This document shows, piece after piece, positions 17,759 through 25,650 of a stretch of 64,000 nucleotides of DNA. Position numbers and translations under genes: made by a program. The stretch is taken from contig CAMYUU010000003.1 in the NCBI GenBank assembly GCA_947302355.1, positions 1-64,000 on the forward strand, given 5' to 3'. Each line of letters starts with the position of its first letter. Position 1 is the stretch's first letter. Source of the DNA: an uncultured Candidatus Saccharibacteria bacterium (GTDB taxonomy: Bacteria; Patescibacteriota; Saccharimonadia; Saccharimonadales; Saccharimonadaceae). The notes under the pieces were generated by a model. The model was not told the DNA's origin. It saw nothing but the letters and a program-made list of their open reading frames with translations, and ran no database searches.

Positions 17759-18754
17759 ATGAAAAGGAATATTGTAAGCACCCTAGCTATTAGTGTTATG
17801 ACGATTTTGAGCCTAGGGTTTTTTGTTGGTCAAGTTTACGCCGAAGACGAAGGCACGAGCGAGGAAGTAGCTGGTACGAGTATCCGATTATCGCCGGCCA
17901 ATTTCGTTGTACAGTTGCCCCCTGATACTGTAGTCGAAAATACTTTTGAAATAAAGAACGAAGGCGATAGCGAGATTAAGGTCGAAGTATACGCCAGTCC
18001 ATATTCCTACGTATATTCCGATGAAGAAGAGCAGTATAAACTTGGGTTTGCCAACGATAATAATTTTACTCAATTGTCGCATTGGATGACCTTTGAAGAT
18101 TCTGCAGGAGACTACGTCGCAAAGCCAGTATTCACCATTGAGGCCAACGAGAAGTTAAATGTTAAGTATCGAATCAATACGCCTGCCAGTATGCCGAGCG
18201 GTGGCCAGTATGCCGTCATCTTTACCCATGCTCTCACTAGCGTAACTTCTGGTAGCGGCATAAAAACTGAAGCAAGCCCAGGCATTGTAGTGTATGGGCA
18301 CTCAACAGACGGTGAAGATGTTATATCTGCAGGTATTTCTGGAATAGCGATTGAAAAAGGCATTACCGAAGCCAATGTAACGCGAAATAATATTTATGCA
18401 ACTGCCAAAGTTAAAAATAATGGTAATATTGATTTCATAGCTACTGGAGTATTGAAAGTCGAGCCAATCATTGGTTTTTCATCTTACAATAATGAAAATG
18501 GAGCCAAAGTGTCAGTGATTCCAGAAGTGGAGCTAAGCGTATTTGATGAATGGGAAGATACACCGAGCTTTGGTATTTATAAAGCTACTTGGGAGGTAAC
18601 CGCGGGCGGAGAAACAGAGAAGACTGAACGGATTTTCTTCTTGTTTTCCCCAGTTGCATTAATTGGTGCAATTATACTATTGACATTTTTAACCATATGG
18701 ATTATAATGCTGATAAGGAGACGTAAAGAACGTCGTTCTAGATTGGCTGTCTAG
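17759..18754 (+). CDS. WxL-interacting-protein-like (DUF916) surface protein
   Basis: A 331-residue secreted, membrane-anchored protein. Residues 1-28 form a signal peptide (ending VYAED). A domain of two Ig-like beta sandwiches begins SIRLSPANFVVQLPPDTVVENTFEIKNEG in the manner of the DUF916/PGBP domain of gram-positive WxL-interacting proteins. A C-terminal transmembrane helix (about 298-322) is followed by a basic RRRKERR tail. RBS AAAGGAGG. It lies 40 nt after tRNA-Leu and upstream of another surface protein. It probably binds other surface proteins or cell wall. Confidence 0.75.
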   Translation: MKRNIVSTLAISVMTILSLGFFVGQVYAEDEGTSEEVAGTSIRLSPANFVVQLPPDTVVENTFEIKNEGDSEIKVEVYASPYSYVYSDEEEQYKLGFANDNNFTQLSHWMTFEDSAGDYVAKPVFTIEANEKLNVKYRINTPASMPSGGQYAVIFTHALTSVTSGSGIKTEASPGIVVYGHSTDGEDVISAGISGIAIEKGITEANVTRNNIYATAKVKNNGNIDFIATGVLKVEPIIGFSSYNNENGAKVSVIPEVELSVFDEWEDTPSFGIYKATWEVTAGGETEKTERIFFLFSPVALIGAIILLTFLTIWIIMLIRRRKERRSRLAV

Positions 18755-18810
18755 TACGATTTTACGAAACCAAAACAAATATTAAAAATAAAAAAAAGAG
18801 AGTGTAGAGT

Positions 18811-19707
18811 ATGAAAAAAACACCAAAAAAGATTCTTGGTATTTTGGGATTGTTTGCAGTCGCCGCAATGACGGTTTTTGCTGCAACTTTGCCAACAATT
18901 AGTGCTTCGGCGGCAGGCAACGTAACGGATACGATTGTCATAAGAGTAAGAAGTAGTAGCCCATGGGTCGAAATCAATGAGCCATCTAATGATGCGATAA
19001 TATCACACCCAGAACAAACAATAGCATATGAGTATATATACTTAACCAAGGTCACAGCACAATTAACATATACTGATGGCGAAGGTAGTCATACGGTAAC
19101 TCTGGCCGAGATAGACCTCAGCGACGAATCCGGAGAGGGCGAAATACCATTTGACTTGTCTAGTTACGGATATGGCGATTTTACGATTAGACTAATTGGA
19201 GATGGTGATGATGGATCTCCCTATGAAGACACTATTAGTATCTCATATTATCCGGTGATTACCACGGTAGAACAAGATCCAACCACTGAGGATGTATACG
19301 CTAATTTGGATTATGATTTAGATAATCCAGACATAGATACTATAGTGCTGAACGTCTATTCTGAAGACGATCCAGAAAAACTACTATGGACTACTACCGT
19401 ACCACGTGGCACCACCAAAGTTGAGCTTCCGTTTGCCGAAGAGGGTTTCTTGGCAGGGAAATACATCATTACGACAACAGCATACGATGCGGGCGGCGAT
19501 TCATTGTATCGACCGTATACTGTCGGGCTAGATTATACAAGAAAGTCCGATGTGCCAACAGATGTACCTAATACTGGTGTCCTCACCTCTGGCGCACTGA
19601 ATATATCGAAGACTGATTTCTTAGTGACTGGACTCATCATACTATTTATTACGAGCTTTAGCGGTATTTATTTCATCGTTCATCGAAGAAGAGGTTCGCG
19701 TAAGTAA
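18811..19707 (+). CDS. surface protein with sortase-like C-terminal signal
   Basis: A 298-residue exported protein. Signal peptide about 1-33 (AATLPTISASAAG), acidic Ig-like beta-rich ectodomain, then VPNTG at about 251-255, a spacer, a hydrophobic helix and the basic tail HRRRGSRK. This is the layout of an LPxTG-type sorting signal with N in place of the usual x-residue context. No sortase gene is in the window, so covalent anchoring is inference. It sits 56 nt after the DUF916 gene; the two may act together on the surface. Confidence 0.7.
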   Translation: MKKTPKKILGILGLFAVAAMTVFAATLPTISASAAGNVTDTIVIRVRSSSPWVEINEPSNDAIISHPEQTIAYEYIYLTKVTAQLTYTDGEGSHTVTLAEIDLSDESGEGEIPFDLSSYGYGDFTIRLIGDGDDGSPYEDTISISYYPVITTVEQDPTTEDVYANLDYDLDNPDIDTIVLNVYSEDDPEKLLWTTTVPRGTTKVELPFAEEGFLAGKYIITTTAYDAGGDSLYRPYTVGLDYTRKSDVPTDVPNTGVLTSGALNISKTDFLVTGLIILFITSFSGIYFIVHRRRGSRK

Positions 19708-19728
19708 CGAATAAATAATACTCTGCAC

Positions 19729-19769
19729 AAAAAATTGGGCACACCTACTGCGAGGGTGCCCAATTTTTG
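19729..19769. terminator. bidirectional terminator between surface gene and tsf
   Basis: A 13-bp hairpin (AAAAATTGGGCAC / GTGCCCAATTTTT) between convergent genes. The A-run on one side and T-run on the other let it work on both strands. Confidence 0.88.
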
Positions 19770-19773
19770 ATTT

Positions 19774-20370
19774 TTATTCGGTAACGCCAAGTTCAATGCG
19801 CTTAAATTGGCGAATTGTAATATTTTCACCGGTTTTAGCGATTGATTCTTTGATGAATTGTTCTACAGTCTTGGTGTCGTCCAAGATGTATGGTTGATTC
19901 ATTAAGACCTTGTCAGCGAAGGCTTTCTTCATTTGGCCCTCAAGAATTTTGTCCTTCATGTTTTCAGGGCCCTTGAAATTGGACTCTAATTCTTTAATCT
20001 TAGCCTTTTTAACTTCTTCAGGAATATCTTTCTCTGAAACATAAAGAGGATTCATTGAGGCAACTTGCATTGCGATTTGGTGAGCGAGGGTTTTGAATTC
20101 CTCAGTATTAGCCACAAATGAAGTCTCGCAGTTGACCTCTACGATTGCGCCTAGGCGCCCATCGTGGATGTAGGCTTCTACGCGACCTTCACGAGTTTCG
20201 CGGTCACCACGCTTCTCAGCTTTGGTCAAACCTTTTTTGCGCATGGCTTCGAGTGCTTTATCAAAATCGCCATTGGCTTCTACTAAGGCTTGCTTAGCAT
20301 CGGTCAGCCCAGCACCCGAAAGCTCTTTTAGTTTCTTGATTTGTTCGATGTCAATTTTAGTTTGTGCCAT
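19774..20370 (-). CDS. tsf: elongation factor Ts
   Basis: A 198-residue EF-Ts, the short form found in many bacteria (E. coli has 283). It has the N-terminal UBA-like domain with the motif LRELSGAGLTDAKQALVEANGD (here KLKELSGAGLTDAK), then EVNCETSFVANTEEFKTLA from the core that contacts EF-Tu. It exchanges GDP for GTP on EF-Tu. RBS TAGGAGG. It is downstream of rpsB with 16 nt between them, the conserved rpsB-tsf pair. Confidence 0.97.
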   Translation of the reverse strand: MAQTKIDIEQIKKLKELSGAGLTDAKQALVEANGDFDKALEAMRKKGLTKAEKRGDRETREGRVEAYIHDGRLGAIVEVNCETSFVANTEEFKTLAHQIAMQVASMNPLYVSEKDIPEEVKKAKIKELESNFKGPENMKDKILEGQMKKAFADKVLMNQPYILDDTKTVEQFIKESIAKTGENITIRQFKRIELGVTE

Positions 20371-20386
20371 AATTAATACCTCCTAA

Positions 20387-21073
20387 TTATTTTTTACCTT
20401 CTTTAATTGCTTCCACGAAATAATCCAATACTAATTTAGTAGCCTTGATTGAATCATCATTCATAGGAATTACGTAATCGATGCCAGTAGGATCAACGTT
20501 CGAATCGACGAAAGCAAAGACCGGGATATTTAACCCTTTTGCTTCTTTGATAGCATTCTTTTCTTCATTAGCGTCTACGACGAGAATAGCAGCTGGTTGT
20601 TCGGTCATATCCTTGATACCACCGTAGCGCTCATTTAAGAGATCGATTTCTTCTTGGAATCTCTGAACTTCAAGCTTAGAATAACGGTTTTCTAGTTCAC
20701 CACTGTTCATGCGGCGCTCTAAGTCTTTGAGTTTCTTGATTTGACGGTTGACCGTCTCCACATTAGTGAGAGTACCGCCAACCCATCTTACGGTAACGTA
20801 TGGCATCTCAACAGATTCGGCAGCTTCTTTAACGATGTCTTTCATCTGTTTTTTGGTACCGACAAAGAGAATTTTCTTGCCATTCTTTGCGATTTCGGTG
20901 ACCTTAGGTAGTGCCGTCTCTAGGCCGCTTACTGTTTTTTCTAGATTAATAATATGCGCACCATTGCGCTTACTATGGATGTATGGCGCCATTTTGGGGT
21001 GCCAACGGCTTGTTTTGTGCCCAAAGTGGGCACCGCTCTCAAATAGAGCCTTCATATCGACTGTTATGGCCAT
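20387..21073 (-). CDS. rpsB: 30S ribosomal protein S2
   Basis: A 228-residue S2. It begins with the family pattern MKALFESGAHFGHKTSRWHPKMAPYI. ILFVGTKKQMKDIV, the coiled-coil middle and the C-terminal IPVFAFVDSNVDPTGIDYVIPMNDDSIKA are all present. It is first in the rpsB-tsf operon, preceded by an AAAGGAAA ribosome site and a structured leader. Confidence 0.97.
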   Translation of the reverse strand: MAITVDMKALFESGAHFGHKTSRWHPKMAPYIHSKRNGAHIINLEKTVSGLETALPKVTEIAKNGKKILFVGTKKQMKDIVKEAAESVEMPYVTVRWVGGTLTNVETVNRQIKKLKDLERRMNSGELENRYSKLEVQRFQEEIDLLNERYGGIKDMTEQPAAILVVDANEEKNAIKEAKGLNIPVFAFVDSNVDPTGIDYVIPMNDDSIKATKLVLDYFVEAIKEGKK

Positions 21074-21090
21074 ATGATTTCCTTTCTCTT

Positions 21091-21169
21091 CATTCTTGGG
21101 AATCTAAGCATAGTCGCCAGGAAACCTCCCAAGAATTGATTCATTAAATTGATATATACCTACATTATA
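21091..21169 (-). promoter_or_regulatory. rpsB promoter and hairpin leader
   Basis: On the minus strand a TATAAT box (21164-21169) is followed by a leader of about 85 nt. It contains a long-range stem ATTCTTGGGA / TCCCAAGAAT (21091-21138) just upstream of the ribosome site. Its position suits S2 feedback control, as known for rpsB leaders in other bacteria; the sequence does not let me assign it to a described leader class. Confidence 0.5.
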
Positions 21170-21270
21170 TCACAATACTTGAAAAATACAAGAACTGAGG
21201 TGGTTTTACTTTGGTAGATTGTATCTCGGTCTGGAGTTTTGTTGCGAAGATACTTTTTTATTGCGCCTAA

Positions 21271-21299
21271 TTGACAAAGATAGCAATGTATGCTATAAT
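21271..21299 (+). promoter_or_regulatory. consensus sigma-70 type promoter
   Basis: TTGACA (21271-21276), a 17-nt spacer and TATAAT (21294-21299): a perfect match to the housekeeping consensus. It drives a leader of about 155 nt ending at the gene at 21460. Confidence 0.85.
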
Positions 21300-21363
21300 T
21301 AGGTCATAAGGGCCAGAAATGGTTACTTATGTATTGTTTAACAGGTTGGGGTTTGGCTCTAAT

Positions 21364-21415
21364 CTTGAGTAGCGTTAAGTCAACCAATGGCTTGGTTGGC
21401 TTGGTGCTACTCAAG
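21364..21415 (+). promoter_or_regulatory. 52-nt hairpin in the leader of an unknown gene
   Basis: A nearly perfect hairpin: CTTGAGTAGC (21364-21373) pairs with GCTACTCAAG (21406-21415), and AAGTCAACCAA (21377-21387) pairs with TTGGTTGGCTT (21392-21402, one G-U), with 3-nt internal loops and a TGGC tip. It ends 44 nt before the ATG at 21460. There is no T-run, so it is not a simple terminator. Confidence 0.75.
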
Positions 21416-21459
21416 AGAGTAGTAGTTCGCAGTTTCCCGGTGGGGATGAAAGGAGAATC

Positions 21460-21954
21460 ATGTTATATGCGAACAAAAGATGGAAGGTTGTCGACCTCCA
21501 AAAAAGGCTATACACTGTGCACTGCCTGGCAATTGGGAAGCCGGATGAGCTGGTGACCAATATTCCCGTCCCGAAGGACCTTGAAGGGTTTATTGACGGA
21601 AACAATCTTGAGCTCACCATTAGGCATATTACCGAACGCTATCAGATCGTCCATGCTGATGGAAAGGATGATGGGATTTTTCTCATCTTATCATCTGAGG
21701 AGGACGCCAGATTACGAGCCCCTATAGGGCAAAAAAACGAGGTATTATATCGTACTTCGTTGGCTTTGGTCCTAGAGGCTAACAACGGCGATATGTTTCT
21801 CCTCGATCGAGGGCCTATGGCGGATCGCCCAGACACGTTCTATTTCGTGTCAGACATCTACGTTGATGAGGTAGATGAATGTGACCTAGAATACACCGGC
21901 GTCTGCGCTGGCGTCAATATACCATCTAGGCCCGACGAATGGAAACTCGTTTAG
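21460..21954 (+). CDS. hypothetical protein, 164 aa
   Basis: A soluble protein of unknown function. It starts MLYANKRWKVVDLQKRLY after a GAAAGGAG ribosome site, has alternating beta and charged segments, and three Cys near the C-terminus (ECDLEYTGVCAGVNI). No signal peptide or domain is recognised. It has its own consensus promoter and a structured leader, so it appears to be a strongly transcribed and possibly post-transcriptionally regulated single gene. Confidence 0.6.
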   Translation: MLYANKRWKVVDLQKRLYTVHCLAIGKPDELVTNIPVPKDLEGFIDGNNLELTIRHITERYQIVHADGKDDGIFLILSSEEDARLRAPIGQKNEVLYRTSLALVLEANNGDMFLLDRGPMADRPDTFYFVSDIYVDEVDECDLEYTGVCAGVNIPSRPDEWKLV

Positions 21955-22010
21955 TGCAGTGCCCCCGTTCCCCTGTAGCGCGCCATCGCTATAAACTGGT
22001 TGTACTTTGA

Positions 22011-22042
22011 TTGACCCCGGACGAAAGTTCGGGGTTAATCTT
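22011..22042 (+). terminator. terminator after the 164-aa gene
   Basis: Hairpin GACCCCG / CGGGGTT with a loop of about 10 nt, followed by AATCTTTT. It lies 57 nt past the stop codon. Confidence 0.7.
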
Positions 22043-22130
22043 TTATTAAGACTACGTAAGTTAGTGTTTATAAATCCTCAAGCTAGGTTTCTTTACTTTT
22101 TTTAAATTATCTGATATAATGACGAGAATT

Positions 22131-22484
22131 ATGAGTAAAAAAGAATTACATCCTAAAGATTATCGCTATGTCGTTTTTTCGGACGAGGCAGCTGGTTTTT
22201 CGTTTTTGACTAAATCTACCGCCAGTAGCGAAGAAACCATCAAGTGGGAAGATGGCAATGAATATCCATTAGTAAAGGTACAGATCTCTTCTGCGAGTCA
22301 CCCATTCTTTACTGGTGAAGAGAAGATTATCGATACCGAAGGTCGCGTTGATAGATTTAAGGCGCGCGCCGAGAAGGCTAAAAAACTGCGTGAAGCACTA
22401 GAGAATAAGGCCAAAAAAGCTGCTAAAGAGGCAGAGAAGAAGGCTCGTGCTAACGACAAAATTGAGGCGAAAGCTGATAAATAG
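22131..22484 (+). CDS. rpmE2: 50S ribosomal protein L31 type B
   Basis: A 117-residue L31 type B (no zinc-binding Cys). Residues 6-78 match the family: [25 protein letters not shown], then [21 protein letters not shown] and TEGRVDRF. About 40 extra C-terminal residues are Lys/Ala/Glu-rich, a tail longer than usual. The ATG at 22131 fits the family start. The in-frame ATG at 22119 overlaps the TATAAT box and is rejected. The leader is only a few nucleotides. Confidence 0.92.
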   Translation: MSKKELHPKDYRYVVFSDEAAGFSFLTKSTASSEETIKWEDGNEYPLVKVQISSASHPFFTGEEKIIDTEGRVDRFKARAEKAKKLREALENKAKKAAKEAEKKARANDKIEAKADK

Positions 22485-22512
22485 AAAAAGGGCTCTTCGG
22501 AGCCTTTTTTTT
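22485..22512 (+). terminator. rpmE2 terminator
   Basis: Hairpin AAAAAGGGCTC-TTCG-GAGCCTTTTT with a long T-run, directly after the stop codon. Confidence 0.9.
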
Positions 22513-22562
22513 GTTTCATGAATACTATGTTATAATGAAAAAGTAGTAAGTAAGGAGCTATT

Positions 22563-23108
22563 ATGTTTGATACAAAAGAAGATCGCAAGAAGATGGAAAG
22601 CGTCGTTGAGCGATTTGATAATGAGATGAAAAAAATCCGCACGGGGCGCGCCCACCCAGATATGCTAGCGGGTGTAAAGGTCGAAGCATACGGGCAACTG
22701 ACGCCGCTTAATCAGGTAGCTAACATCACTGCGGCAGATGCGACTTTGTTAATAGTTACTCCTTTTGACCCAACTAACCTAAAGTCTATTTCTGAGGCAA
22801 TTAGGGGCGACCAATCTCTTGGACTAAACCCTGCAGACGACGGTCGCGTAATACGCGTACCAATTCCAGCTCTCACTGAAGAACGACGCAAGGAAATTGT
22901 AAAGCAAGCTTCCGCTAAGGTCGAAGAAGCAAAGGTGGCTTTTCGCAATATTCGCGAAGATGCCCGTAAAGCCGTCAAGATAGCAGCCGAAATGGGTGAA
23001 GACGTAAAAAAGCGCGCCGAGAAAGAAATCGACGAGTTAACCAAAGAGTTTAGCGACAAAGTCGATGCTGCATTTAAAGATAAATCTGACGAAATAATGA
23101 AGATATGA
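22563..23108 (+). CDS. frr: ribosome recycling factor
   Basis: A 181-residue RRF. It has the family motifs IRTGRAHPDML (here KIRTGRAHPDML), YGQLTPLNQVANI, a hinge, PIPALTEERRKEIVKQA and a C-terminal helix. With EF-G it splits the post-termination ribosome. It has a TAAGGAG ribosome site and a promoter TATAAT upstream. The 3' end overlaps the uppS start by 4 bp (ATGA). Confidence 0.97.
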   Translation: MFDTKEDRKKMESVVERFDNEMKKIRTGRAHPDMLAGVKVEAYGQLTPLNQVANITAADATLLIVTPFDPTNLKSISEAIRGDQSLGLNPADDGRVIRVPIPALTEERRKEIVKQASAKVEEAKVAFRNIREDARKAVKIAAEMGEDVKKRAEKEIDELTKEFSDKVDAAFKDKSDEIMKI

Positions 23109-23770
23109 TTAATCATTTAGGAATTATTGCCGACGGCAATCGTCGATGGGCAAGAGAACGAGGTCTGCCGACTTTTGAAGGACATAGAAAGGGGCTCGAT
23201 ACTCTAGAAAAAACTGTGGATGCGGCCATAGATGCAGGGATTCCCTATATAACATTTTATGTTTTTAGTACGGAAAACTGGGGGAGAAGCGTAAGTGAAG
23301 TATCTTATCTCATGAAATTAATTGGTGGTAGGATATTAGACTACGCAAAAGACCTAAAGAAAAAAAATGGTCGCTTGCTTATTCTCGGATCGAAGGATAG
23401 AATAAAGCCAAAACTCGCAAGTATATTAGAGAAGGCTCAACAGATTACCGCTGATTGTACTGGTATCGTAGTGTCGTTATGCTTTAATTATGGCGGCGAG
23501 CATGAGATTGCCGATGCGGCCAAAATTGCCGCCCAGGAGGGCGAAATCACGCCAGAATCAATTCGTAAACATCTTTATCATCCAGAAGTTCCTGATTTAG
23601 ACATGGTAGTGCGTACTTCTGGAGAAGAAAGAATTTCTGGATTTATGCTTTGGCGGGCATCATACGCAGAGTTTATGTTTATTAAAAAGTATTTCCCAGA
23701 CCTTAATGAAGACGATATGAGAGAAATCGTAAAAGAATACGATAGTCGCAATAGAAGGTTTGGTAAGTAG
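23105..23770 (+). CDS. uppS: isoprenyl transferase (undecaprenyl diphosphate synthase type)
   Basis: A 221-residue cis-prenyltransferase. It has the catalytic Asp motif GIIADGNRRWARERG, FYVFSTENWGR, CFNYGGEHEIADA and the C-terminal VVRTSGEERISGFMLWRASYAEF. It makes the C55 lipid carrier for peptidoglycan precursors. It overlaps frr by 4 bp. The downstream rseP has its own promoter. Confidence 0.95.
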   Translation: MINHLGIIADGNRRWARERGLPTFEGHRKGLDTLEKTVDAAIDAGIPYITFYVFSTENWGRSVSEVSYLMKLIGGRILDYAKDLKKKNGRLLILGSKDRIKPKLASILEKAQQITADCTGIVVSLCFNYGGEHEIADAAKIAAQEGEITPESIRKHLYHPEVPDLDMVVRTSGEERISGFMLWRASYAEFMFIKKYFPDLNEDDMREIVKEYDSRNRRFGK

Positions 23771-23818
23771 TAAGTATAAACATAAGAATAAACGGGTAGT
23801 TTGTGTTATAATTGGATT

Positions 23819-25081
23819 ATGAATATTTTTGTAGGAGTGGTCGTTGGGCTGATTGTACTGATGTTCCTGGTGACTGCGCATGAATTTGGCCATTTTATTA
23901 TGGCAAGAAGAAATGGTGTAAGGGTGTTAGAATTCGGGATTTGTTTCCCGCCTAGAGCAATTGCCTGGGTAAAGGACCCCAAGACCAAAAAATGGCGCAA
24001 GCTGCCACGTGATGAATGGAAAAAGCCTCAAGAAGGTCTGATTTTTAGTCTAAACTGGTTACCAATTGGTGGTTTTTGCCAAATGGATGGCGAATCTGCC
24101 TCTGATACGCGAAAAGGGACTTTCGGCAAAGCTAGTTTTTGGGCCAAGACAAAGATTCTGTTTGGCGGCGTAGCGATGAACTGGTTAATAGCGTTTATTA
24201 TTTTTACGGTTTTGGCTTGGACAGGCATGCCAGAATTTCTCGATAACCAATTCACGATTGCTAGCGATTCTAGGGTTGAGGCGACGCCAGTACAAATTAC
24301 ATCGGTAGCTGAAGGTTCGCCGGCAGAAGTGGCTGGCTTGAAATCGGGAGATTATATTCTAACAATCGACGGCAACAGCGTCAGCTATTCTAGTGATATT
24401 TCGGACTACAATGAATTGCATGCGGGGGAGCAAGTAGCTTACGAGATTATGCGCAGCGAGAACAAGGAGTGCGTAAAGAGGAAAGAATGTCGGAGTGGAG
24501 AATGCGATTGTGGCGATTCCATTGAACTGGATGTGATTCCCGTAACATTAAACCCTAAGGATTCTGAATATCTGCTGGGCGTAACTATGTCTACATCTCA
24601 AGCGTTGACTTATTCAACTTGGTCGGCACCAATTGTAGGCGCAGGATTAACTTTACAACTTACGGGTGAGACTTTTAAGGGTGTCGGTATTATGCTAGGT
24701 AATTTGATTTCTGGTATAGCTAGCCAATTTAGTTTCAATGCGGAAGTGCGCGAAGATGGCCAAGAGGCGATATCAGCTGTGGGCGATTCAATTTCTGGCC
24801 CAGTGGGCATAATTGGCGTCTTATTCCCAACCTTCACCGCGGCTGGCCCGACCAATCTAGCATTCTTGGCGGCGCTAATTTCCGTATCTTTGGCCTGCAT
24901 GAATGTATTACCAATTCCTGCGTTAGATGGTGGCAGGTGGCTATTAATTGCGATTTATAAAATCTGCAAGAAAGAGCTTACCAAGGAAACAGAAGAAAAA
25001 ATTGTTTCTCGTGCCATGTTTGTCTTGCTTGCGCTTATTTTTATCGTGACGATTTTAGATATAGTAAGGATAGCGAGCTAA
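23819..25081 (+). CDS. rseP: site-2 metalloprotease RseP family
   Basis: A 420-residue intramembrane zinc protease. TM1 carries HEFGH (about residues 22-26). A PDZ domain follows (about 155-235), and the C-terminal membrane part has the NVLPIPALDGGR motif that supplies the third zinc ligand. An insertion in the PDZ domain has five Cys within about 18 residues (ENKECVKRKECRSGECDCGD), which is unusual. The ATG at 23819 is 6 nt after TATAAT (23807-23812); an upstream TTG overlapping the -10 box is rejected. The stop overlaps the next start. Confidence 0.93.
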   Translation: MNIFVGVVVGLIVLMFLVTAHEFGHFIMARRNGVRVLEFGICFPPRAIAWVKDPKTKKWRKLPRDEWKKPQEGLIFSLNWLPIGGFCQMDGESASDTRKGTFGKASFWAKTKILFGGVAMNWLIAFIIFTVLAWTGMPEFLDNQFTIASDSRVEATPVQITSVAEGSPAEVAGLKSGDYILTIDGNSVSYSSDISDYNELHAGEQVAYEIMRSENKECVKRKECRSGECDCGDSIELDVIPVTLNPKDSEYLLGVTMSTSQALTYSTWSAPIVGAGLTLQLTGETFKGVGIMLGNLISGIASQFSFNAEVREDGQEAISAVGDSISGPVGIIGVLFPTFTAAGPTNLAFLAALISVSLACMNVLPIPALDGGRWLLIAIYKICKKELTKETEEKIVSRAMFVLLALIFIVTILDIVRIAS

Positions 25082-25650
25082 TGCAGGGGCGGGGGAAGAC
25101 GAAAAAAACCAAAAAGGCCAAAAGAAGTCAGCTTTCTTATTTCTTGCACACCGATCGTAATGAAATGGGGCTAGAGGGCTTGCCAACTTGGACCGACATT
25201 GGGCTTGCGCCAATTGGATTTGTATTATACTTAGTTCTGGCTTTTGGGCTAATGTGGATATTTAGCCTGTTTCCATGGTTTGATGCGAGCCAGGCGCAAG
25301 AAACAGGACTCGATTCCTTTATTACTTCCGCGGATGCCATAATAGCCTATTTAAGGCTTGTAGTAGTAGCACCTCTTATTGAAGAGATAATCTTTCGTGG
25401 CTGGCTGTATGGTAAATTGCGAAATTGTCTACTTGCAAGATTCTCAGATCGTACATCTATGTTGATTTCGATTTTTGTAGTGTCGTTAGCTTTTGGTGTA
25501 GCTCATGGGCAATGGAACGCTGGAGTTAATATGTTTGCGATGTCAATTGTTTTATGCGGCCTACGTGAAACGACTGGCACAATTTACTCTGGTATACTAA
25601 TGCACATAATTAAAAACGGGGTTGCGTTCTGTGTTATAATGTTCACATGA
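25081..25650 (+). CDS. CPBP family intramembrane metalloprotease
   Basis: A 189-residue Abi/CPBP protein with a basic N-terminus and about five membrane helices. The family motifs are EEIIFRGWLYG (EExxxR), FGVAHGQWN (FxxxH) and HIIKNGVAF (HxxxN). It is a glutamic-type intramembrane protease of unknown substrate. Its start overlaps the rseP stop by one base and its stop overlaps proS, whose promoter lies inside this gene's last codons. Confidence 0.87.
   Translation: MQGRGKTKKTKKAKRSQLSYFLHTDRNEMGLEGLPTWTDIGLAPIGFVLYLVLAFGLMWIFSLFPWFDASQAQETGLDSFITSADAIIAYLRLVVVAPLIEEIIFRGWLYGKLRNCLLARFSDRTSMLISIFVVSLAFGVAHGQWNAGVNMFAMSIVLCGLRETTGTIYSGILMHIIKNGVAFCVIMFT

Noticed and set aside
21329..21556. 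75-codon frame overlapping the leader hairpin and the start of the 164-aa gene
   Set aside because: No ribosome site, odd composition, and it runs through a nearly perfect hairpin; the gene at 21460 has a good SD and its own frame.
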